Assembly: GCA_025618425.1 (NCBI GenBank) | Contig: CM046847.1 | Location: forward strand, 7,491,033-7,555,032 | Direction of reading: 5' to 3' | Origin: Heliocidaris tuberculata | Taxonomy: Eukaryota; Echinodermata; Echinoidea; Camarodonta; Echinometridae | DNA length: 64,000 nt | Shown here: one piece after another, positions 50,701 to 61,400 of the stretch | Layout of the letters: every line of letters begins with the position of its first letter | Numbering within the stretch: the first letter of the stretch is position 1 | The notes under the pieces: generated by a model | The model's input: the letters and a program-made list of their open reading frames with translations, nothing else | Databases searched by the model: none | Told to the model about the DNA's origin: nothing | Translations under genes and position numbers: made by a program

Positions 50701-53700
50701 ATTAAAATTCATTATAATGTGGAGAAAAAAACAGAGATAATGAACCGTTTTCTCTCTTTATAGGAAGAAGTGCATGCCTAATCATATACCTGTCAAGAAA
50801 AAATTGCATTAAAAATACAGCACAGCCATTTAACAGAGCATAATTTAACCAAGCTTTTTAATACATTAATTCAGGCAAAAACAGTCAAGCTAATCAATAC
50901 AGTGATAAAACTGTAAAAACAACAACAAAAGCTTTTTAAATTGTCGCACCTTCTGTGAAGTCTTCGCACAAGCCACACTCAGACGAATTTTTCGGGCACG
51001 TACTGTGACCATTGCACTGGCATGCTATGTGTGTGTACACGATTCATTCAATCCAACAGGTTTGGGGAATCATACATATGATGGAGTTCGGATGGACGGA
51101 GGACGAGGGACAGCGGTATCCATGAGGAAGGAGAAAATCGAAGGCACAAAACAGAAAACAAAAGATAAAAAAAAAGAAAAGAACAAAATAACATATTCAG
51201 CAGCTAATCACAAACATTCAAGTATTTCTATATCAATAGAGAAACAAAATGGTTCAAAATAAAATTGGTGGAACTGGCTGACATGTTTAAATTAACTAAT
51301 AAATGGAAATGACACGATGAAAATTGTAACTCTACAATGATCTACATGAAAACGATAATGATTAACAAAACTGAAACCAAATAAATCATAAAAGCATGAT
51401 ATGAACTTCAAACATTCATGAAAATCTAAACTGCTTGAGAGATAAAAATGTACAGAGTGATTAGCAACACACTGCATATGTGGTGTATAGATATAAAGCT
51501 TACGAAAGTGGTTGAGGAAATAAAAATTGTGTTTATAATGAAATGTACATGAGAATCCCATTTAGATAAAAGAGTTTCGGATAACTAAAGTAGGGAATGA
51601 TTGAAATTATAATCAAATATATCAAATGACCATGAAAGTTGGGGGGAAAAAAGGGGGGGGGGGTATACATATATCTCTGATACAACAAAGATTCACATTC
51701 GTTTGTAAAATTTGCAATGCGTGTAGGACCAAAAAACAGAGATATAAAGAGGGAATAGAATAAAAAGTGCAAAGATTGAAGAAACAGAGTGCAGAGAGAG
51801 AGAGAGAGAGAGAGGGGGAGAGAGAAATGAGGTGGTGAGATAGAAATGAGGTGGGGAGATAGATATAGGAAGAAATATCGAGTTCAACATTCGATTCAAT
51901 TATATACTGAGTGAGAAAGAGAAAGTAATCAGAAGAAAACTTAATCAAATAGGACTTTTTGTCATCCAATGAAAAGAAAGAGTTGTATTTATGTCACTGT
52001 CGTCACTTTCAAAATGACTTCCAAATAATATTTTCTTTACGAGTGACGTCACAGAGAAAATACTATAAAGCGAGTGTAAAATTAACAAAAATCCATTGGC
52101 ATGGGGCACTATTGATCAAAAATAGAAGTTCTGCTCGGGCATCATGGGGCATCGTATTGTGGGGGGTGGGGGTGGGGGGGGGGGAGGGGGAAAGACAAAG
52201 AAGAAGCATTTAAAAGTAGTAGATTAATGCCTCAATTCTAAAGTTTGACCTAAAAAATAATATGTATGAATGAAGCAACTGCTTGAATTTAAAAGGTTAG
52301 GGGAACAAGATGCGTGAAAACAAAATGCACTTGAATGGTACTCATGCAGCATGCAACATGCAAACACACAGCCAACATCTACAGTTCATAATAACAGGAA
52401 TAGATCTCTATGATGTAGTCCAGAACAGTCTTGACACCCATTTCATTGTATGGGTCCTGGGCTGTGGCATAGTCCTGATCTGGACTGAGACTGACACAAT
52501 AGGCTTTTGGACTGAGACTGACACAAAGTGCCGAAAAACAAAAGTGACAGAAACAAGTCTTCACTCTTGGTCTAAGTGATTTTGATACAAGATGTCTTTC
52601 AGGTCAGTTCTTGGTCTACAACCATCTGGATTACATCATGTCTAGTTCCATTCAAATATAAGTAAGCTGTTCTATCTGATAATGTACAGAATGTTCTATA
52701 TCCTAAAGTCTCCTAAAAATACTAAGCTTAATACAATGACTTTGTTTGTTTCTCATTTCATTCCAATTCAGCTTTGAGTGAGTTCATTTCATGCATTGGT
52801 CTAAAACTACAGAATGGAATATAATATATTAACAACTGAGAAATACACGGCCACGGTTTACTAGGCGAAGTTCGAATAATCTATGCTTGCTGAAAAAGAG
52901 ACATTCTGTCTGATAAGGAAGGTACTTCAGGGAGAATAATTTTAAATATGTTGCTCATATATTTGCTCTTTACATGCTCAGAAAATTTTCTTCAAATAAC
53001 TACACCAAAAGCAGAATATATTTCCCTCTTCACCAACAGAGCAGTCTGAATTGGCATATCAAGATTAATAAAGTTTAACCCATATTACAAGGATCGGGTA
53101 CTTCTATTGCAGATTTCTATCCAGAGAGCCTACAGCTTCGAATATCAATTTTACTTATTCTATGACACTCAATGAAATTCTAAGACAATTAACAAACATT
53201 TACAGAGAGATTTAGCACAAATATCCAATACCAACTTACAAGGACACTGGACGAAATACCACCTCTGGGCTGGGCACATGCCGTAGTCCACGACAGGTTC
53301 CAGGGCAGTGTTGATGGGTCCAGTGTAGCTGCCTTCCATACAGGCCCCTAGACCATCCCTGTTGCCTGCATCACACCAACCACAGGCCGGATCACCCTGG
53401 CATTCCAGGCACGTCTGGTAGTCAGAACAGATTTCTGGGGGGGGGGGGGGGGGAAGAAAGGAATAATCAAAGCATAATGTTTTACAGATGATCGAATACA
53501 GTGGAAACTCACTATAACGAGGACCTTGGGACCATGAAAATTACCTTGTTATATCAGGAATCTCCTCATATCAGGGTAAAAAAACAAAAGAACATAAAGA
53601 CTTGGGACGAACAAAATTACCATGTTATATCAGGAATCTTGTTATATCAGGGGAGCGTTTCATGAAGCGTTTTGTCGGTGATTTTTACCGACAAATTTGC

Positions 53701-56700
53701 TCTCAGCCAATCAGATGCAAGGATTTCAGTAGCTTATAACAGTTGTCGGTAAAAATCACTGACAAAACTCTTGATGAAATGCTCCCCAGAGCTCTTTATA
53801 ACGAGCTTTCACTGTACAGAAAGAATATTGTTTGAGAGACGGAGACGGAGGCAGAGAAAGAGAAAGGGGGAAAGGAGATAAACAGAGACAAAGGAGACAG
53901 AGACAGAGAAGCACTGGAACACAGATGAAAAGATACAGGATAACAGAGACGGAGTGACATAGTAGTAAAGAAATGGTGAGAGATTTCATCACTCACTCAC
54001 CCATTTCTCCTCACTGGTCCTCAAGGCGGATTGGAAACAGAACAGACTAACAGAAATACACACTATGAATATGACGGACAAAGAGAGTGGACAAAATAAA
54101 CAACTCCTCATTCTACCCTCCACAATTGCTCTGGTAAACAAAAGAACTTCCCTTCACTGCAATTATGTAAAATAAGTAGAACAGTATGTGACACCTGTTC
54201 TACATATTCTTACAGAATAGCAGTGTTCTGTGGACTGCCAGAACCATTGCAAAGGGTAGAATGAAGGGTTGTTTATTTTGTCCACTCCTTTGTCCGTCAT
54301 GTCATAGTGAGAGTCAGACAAACAACCAGGCAAAAAGACAGACAGACAGACAAAGATTATCACTCACTTGGGCATTTCTCTACATTGGTCCTCCATTCCA
54401 AGCACAGACCAAATGGAAAGGATGTCATGTAAGTGGTGGAATCCACACATCTTTGCTGGCTCTGACACCACATACAGCTGCTACCACTCTCAGACAGGCA
54501 CGTGGAACATGTCTCAAAATTATCGCATGGTGCATTGCAGGACCCTGTATTACCTTTATGCAAACAAATGTGTCATACATTTTTGTTAATCATATGTCTT
54601 TATATTGGCCTATGAAAGATAGTTTTAAAAATTTGCTAATACATATACTTCATCGTATGGTTTAATTTGTGCATTAAACCAGTCTAACGAGGCTTAAATT
54701 AGGGTTTTCCCTGTGCCATCGACACCTACGATTCTACCAACCAACCTGAAAGTCATGCCTTTGGTGACCTACAGGAAATTGAAAATCTCATTTTATTGTT
54801 TCATGTGATTTCTGTACTATCTTGAAGATTTAGATGTGTGCAAGAAACTCCTTTTCGACCCTATAAACATTTTTAACGGAGAAAACAATAGCAGAGATAT
54901 CAAATTACTTTTGTACTCCAGATTCTAAGCAATTAGCATTATTCAACTTAATCACTCATATCATTATACTCGTGACATTATTACCTCCCGATGTTGATGG
55001 TTGACATTTTCCTCCTGACCATTGACAATAGTTCTGACTATTGCAGGAGCGACAGTTATAGAAGACAGAACATGTGGCGGGTTCACACTCTTGACTGCCA
55101 ATCTGAAGTGAGAAGGTAAAAAGAAAGTTGATCTCAAGATGATCACATTAAAAAATACAACATTGTTGTGTGCATGGCAGCACAATTATTATTCCTTATA
55201 GTAAAAAAATTAGAAGGAATTCCATTAAGATACCTTTTTGCTGGACACACAAAGCCATATTCTATTTTAGAAAGACATGAAAAGAAAATATACATTAAAT
55301 GTAATTGATTTTTAACAATTGATGCAAATTATGAGAAAAACATCTTCATTCGACTGTCATACTGCAAAGTAAATACCTGTATACAACAGGTGGAAGAAGA
55401 AAGAAAGAAAGAAAGAAAAATGCTTTTTATGTTTTCGAGAATGCTTAGGCAAAATAAATGTGTACGTCAGGAAGCTACAAAACCTCTAAAAATTTCATGG
55501 CCATTATACCATTGGAATGTCTATATTTATTTAGAACCCTGAATATATATCAGCAAACTGCTCTCTTTTTCCAAAGTGTACTAGTGCTGTAGTGCTAAAA
55601 TGTCATTGTGTCAAATACCATTTATCTCTACAGGTAAGAATATTCTTGACTTTAAACCAGGTTTAAACAAAATTACTACAATTGTTATAAGGTACTAAAA
55701 TCATTTAGTTTGAATGGCTTAGAGTAATTTTGTAATAGATCTGTAGCAGTTGTTATTGATAACAAGTTTTGATGACACAGGGCCCTGGTCATGCAATTAC
55801 ATTGTGAAATTGTCTTAAAGCAACTGGGAAAGGTTGATCATGTCTGCATAAGAATTGGTGTATACTGTGAGGTTTTGGAATCGTTGTGTACTTTAAACCC
55901 TATCTTAAAGGGAAAGTTCACCCCGAAGATTACTTGGGTTTAAAAAATGCAGAAAAAATAAAGAAAAATATTGGCGCAAGTTTGGACAAAATCCGTTAAA
56001 GAATAATGGAGTTATGGACTTTTGAAGTTTTTATTTTGTGACGTCACATGCGAGCAGCTCCTCCATTATGTAATATGATAAATATTCCATAAAATATAAT
56101 TTTCTCAGAAAATTTAGAATATTTTTGTCTGTGCATTTGATGTATTGTCAGAAATGTTATTCAATACTGGATTCTGAAAAGAAACAATATTCATTTATCT
56201 TGGAACGTAAAAAAAAATGCGAATATATGGAATATTTATTACATTACCAATGGGCAGCTGCTCGCATGTGACGTCACAAATCCAAAACTTTAAGTACGCA
56301 TAACTCTTTTATTATTTGACCGATTTTTATCAAACCTTCGCCAATATTTTTCTTTATTTTTTCTGCATTTTTTAAACTCGAGTAAACTTCAGGGTGAACT
56401 TTTCCTTTAAATACAATCTTAAATACAATGTCTTACCTCATCTTGGCAGTTCTTACTGCAATTACCATTGCAATATCCACAGCCCGGTTCCTCAACACAG
56501 GTTTGGCAGCTGCTGAACGTACCGCACGGTGGATCTGCAGAATTAGAAAATAGTTACCAGTCTCTTCTGAACCTCCTCAATACAACATGACTTACAGAAG
56601 CTACAGAAAATCATTGGAGGAACATTATGCCTGGTCTGCTTAATACTATTTGCTGTTTTACTCTATCTGTAATACCAGCTTCTGATAAGCCATTCTTCCA

Positions 56701-58420
56701 TTTTCATTCAACTCAAGAATTAATCATACATTTATTCATGAAAATTTTTAAAGTATGGTTAATATTCTACTGCTAATCATACATTTAAAAATATTATGAA
56801 TACAAGGATATTTTGTGTATGCTAATCATCCCAAGTTGCGATGTAGCTGGAAAAAAGGGAAGGTATTTCATAAAACATTTAGCACATGACATGCAAGAAA
56901 TAATATATAGAGAAAATCAATTAGTACCATAACATGACAAGCACAAATGACCACTTACCATTATCCAGTGGGCAAGTTGAGTGGTTAGTTGCTAGCTCTG
57001 GGACGGAAGTTGCTGACACACAGGTTTCACTAATAAGATCCCAGACGCACCAAAGACCAGGAAGGCCTTCCACACACACGGAAGAATTAGTAATAACAGA
57101 ACAATTCCCTGAAAAATACCATAGACAGGAGAGCACAGAAATTTTCTCAATTACACAAGTACTTTTCAAGGTGCCTGGGCTGAGTAAACTAAGTATTTTG
57201 GCTTTACTTTTGTTGTTAAAGTACAAAACTTTGATGTGATCTGAATTCAACCTAAGCAATTTTACTTAGCCAAGGTAAATGCTTTCAAAATGCCCTCTAA
57301 GAAACTGAGAGTGGAAAAGGGTAAGAAAATATAATCTGAATCTGTTCTGATTCTCATCTTGATCCTCAAGTCAGGATGTTGATGACCATTAAGAATGTAA
57401 GTGCCCAAGAAAGAGTGTATTTGCCATATAGTAGTTGATGGATTTTGGAGTTGAGTCCTATCAATTTGCAGATGCATGGAGTGACTATGGCCCATATTCT
57501 GAACTCTGGTTTAACTCTATCTCCAGTCTAAGGTAAACCAGGGGGGTGATTCACTAACAGCTAAAATCATTTTTTGAAAGCTGTAGACCAATCAAATCAT
57601 CAGAAAATTGATTTTATCTCACTTAAAACTGATTTTAGCTGTTAGTGAATCACCCCTCAGAGCTTTAATTAAAACTGACTTAAACCACAAGTCCAGTTTA
57701 AATTTCTGTACAAAGTTAAACCACACTGACTGGAGTTTAAGTTAAACCCGAGTTCAAAATGTGATTATCTAAAACTTTGGTTTAAAGGGAAGGTTTAAAC
57801 TGGGTTTTCCCACACTTAGACCGCAGTTTAAGTTAAAACGGAGTTCAGAATATGAGCCTATGTGTCTATATCTATATTACTCTGTTTATGTCTCAGAGTG
57901 AATGAAATAGCCTACCTGGGATGTATAATAAGGCACTGGTGGAGAGAAGACCATTGTATCCACTGTATATCCACATGGAATCCTGATAGACGAATGCGCT
58001 GTGAGCAAAGCGTGATACCTCCTTGTGTAACCCCGTGGTCAGCTCTATCTGCTCCCAGCTTGCACATTCTGTCAAAGAGAAATTGATATCTTTGTCATCA
58101 TCATCATCATCATCCTCATCCTCCTCCTCCTCCTCCTCCTCATCATCCTCATTATATTTACCACCACTGTTTTCAACACCATCACTAATTGTTATCCACC
58201 TCCTCCTCCTCCTCCATCTCCTCCTCCATCTCCTCCTCCTCATCATCTTTACCACCACTGCCATCACAATCGTTCTCTTCATCACCATCATCATCACCAT
58301 CATCATCAACATCATTATCATCATCATCACCATCATCATCACCATCATCATCATCATCACCATCATCACCATCAGCATCATCACCAACACCACCATCATC
58401 ATCATCATCATCACCATCAC

Positions 58421-58467
<47 letters not shown>

Positions 58468-61400
58468 CCATCATCACCATCATCATCATCATCATCATCA
58501 TCATTCTTTTCACCTTCCTCATCATCATCACCATCATCACCATCATCAACATCACCACCACCATAATCATCATCATCATCATCATCATCATCATTCTTTT
58601 CACCTTCCTCATCATCACCGCCAACATCACCATCATTATCATTCTTCTCTTCTTCATGTTTATCATCATCACCATCATTATCATTCTTCTCTTCTTCATG
58701 TTTATCATCATCACCATCATTATCATCATTACCTTAATCACCACTACCATCATCACCATAATCTCATTAACACCTTCATCAACATCACCATCCTTCTTAC
58801 CAACATTATTTTCAATATAATTCTTATTACTATAGAAAATATTATATTTATAAATAAAATGGAAGAAGAAAATGCTCTATTTTATGCTACATTAAGTCCA
58901 ACATATTGTCTGAACTTTGAAATAAACAGGAAAATAGTAAGAAAATTGGTATTCTAGTATATCTGAACAATTTCCATATCTGTTTGTTTTCTTTCTTCTC
59001 TTATTTTTGTTTTGTTTTGTGGAATAGTCCTAATTAAATGTCTTCTACAGGATAACTCACCAAGGTTGTAAGCCAAGAAATCTTTGGAATAACACTTGGC
59101 TCCATTAGGGCGTGTGTTGTCTGTATGTGTATTGCCCCCAAATACAAGCATCAACCCGTTTAAAATCACTGCTGAATGGAAAAATCTTGGCTGGTCACTC
59201 TCCTTCAAAATAAGCCTGTAGGGAGGATGTATAATAGAAGAGTCTTTTTTAATCAAGAGCATACAAACTTTTTAATGTATTGTACATCTTTCATTGCGGA
59301 CATAACACATTTTGAACAAAAAAAGAAGTATTCATATTTATTTCAGCATAAAACAACAGCTTTCGTCATTAATTGTACTTGAGAGATTAGGTGAAATTAT
59401 TATTTCAGTTAAAAATTACTATTTTGTATTAGCAATGTATATTTGCATTATAATATTGTTACAATTTTATGCATATATCTGTAAACATCAAAGGCTTCTC
59501 TTTAACAGTTAATATATTTCATATGCATGTGTGGTAATAGAAAAAGTATACAGTGGCATATAAAACACAGTAAAGTGGGGGGGGGGGGGATTTTTTAATG
59601 AATTGTTTACATTGCTTCAAAATAATCTCATAGTCCAGATTCCATTCTGCAATAAAATCTGATCTAACGTTACCCTTAATTTGTTACTTCGTTATCTGAA
59701 AACATTTTACTAATGTTTCCTGTATTGTAAAAGAAGATAATAAAATGATGAATGATAATACACTCAATCTATGCCACTCACCATGATTTCGTATTCACAT
59801 CGTACTGGTACGTTTGATCTGACAGCATATGATCCTTGCCCGTCTTGAGTTTAAATCCTCCGTGTATGTATATCTTTCCACTCTCGGGGTGGTATATGCT
59901 GGAATGTGCATACGCCCCTACCACCGCTGCCCCCCTGGTCTCTACCTCCGACCAGCTCCCGGATGCTGATAAGGAAAAACAAGAACAAGTTTATCTTAAC
60001 AATTCTATAGGTTTTTCATTGCTAATTAATACTATTACAATGTATGTTTTGAGGATGTTGGAATATCTCACCAGTGCTATGTCTCATTGGATTTAAGTTT
60101 AAACTTCTTGTCAATCACAGTGATATGAGCAAGAATGTCCGTACACCCCTACCACCAATGCCCCTCTGGTCGCTACATCCTGTGAGATTGATTGCACATA
60201 ATGATCAATGCAATTGATCGCAAAAATCAATCGTACGATCAATTACTGGTGTTAGAGAAAACTGAACTTCTTTAAGTTGAATACTCAAAATAAAGAGCAG
60301 CAAATCAACAATAAAATTATGTTTCTTTTCAACATAAAAGTGCATCACTACCATTTTGCAATTCAGTTTTTTTCCTAATAAACTCAATTGATCAAGGGCT
60401 TCTTTTAGTCTAAAATCATAAAGTTGATGTAACAATCATTGGGATTTTACAAGAGGGAAAAAAATTACGAGTTTTGATTGAAAAATGTTTCTAGATGAAA
60501 CATAATTGACACTGGTAAATCTTTTGGGCAAAATATACTGAGGACAGAACTGAAAGGGTTAAAAAATGATCATATCTCCCTCTCTGTCATTGAAATCGAA
60601 GTTTTCGAGCATCGTTTGTGGTTGATCTCAATCCTTGATAGCATCATCTCTGCAGTGTTGTCCTGGAAATGGCAAACACTGTGCAGAGCAAACTAGGAAT
60701 GGATGAAGAGGGAATACTTTAATCTTGCTGTTGATCTACATGTTGACTGCAGGATAATGTTCATACTGTACCGCCTTATCAGATGAACTGTCAGGTAGTT
60801 CATAAAGCATGAAATTGGGAACATGGGTGGTGGCAGATAATGGTGTATGATGCCTAGACAAACTTACTAAGGAAAAAATTGAGGAATTATTGTTTCCAAA
60901 ATTATATTGATCCTGCCAATTTTTTGGTGTGTGACTTACCCCAAATTGCAAATTTTAAACAGTAAACAAAAATTTCCAATACTTGACATCTTTTCTTGAC
61001 AGCAATAATTCACAATTTTAATCATTCATCTGATAAGTTAACCGAGGGCTAATTTTTAAAGTTCATGGCTAAAATTTTGCACTGATCAGGCAACTGAATA
61101 GATCCATGAACTAATCATAATCCCCCCCCCCCCTACAAAAGGTGAATCTAATTCAATACAGATCAAACTCCATTGTGTTGCTTTCTTCCACCTTATTAAT
61201 TTAAAAGCAATAATCATGTGGGTCATATGATTCTTAACAATGACCACTACTACAGGCACATTTATGTTGCAGAATCTTGCATAATTATGAGCCCTAATTA
61301 CTGCATGTAACCCTATTGTGATTAACCCACATCTCCACATTTCCTATTCCAATACCCCGAGCCAAACCTTTCTATGTCTTCCCTGACCTTTTTACATTTG

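Noticed and set aside
57893..58820. Open frames of 265-288 codons on both strands
   Set aside because: They are translations of the ATC repeat (poly M/V/I/S); only the segment 57916-58068 is a real exon.
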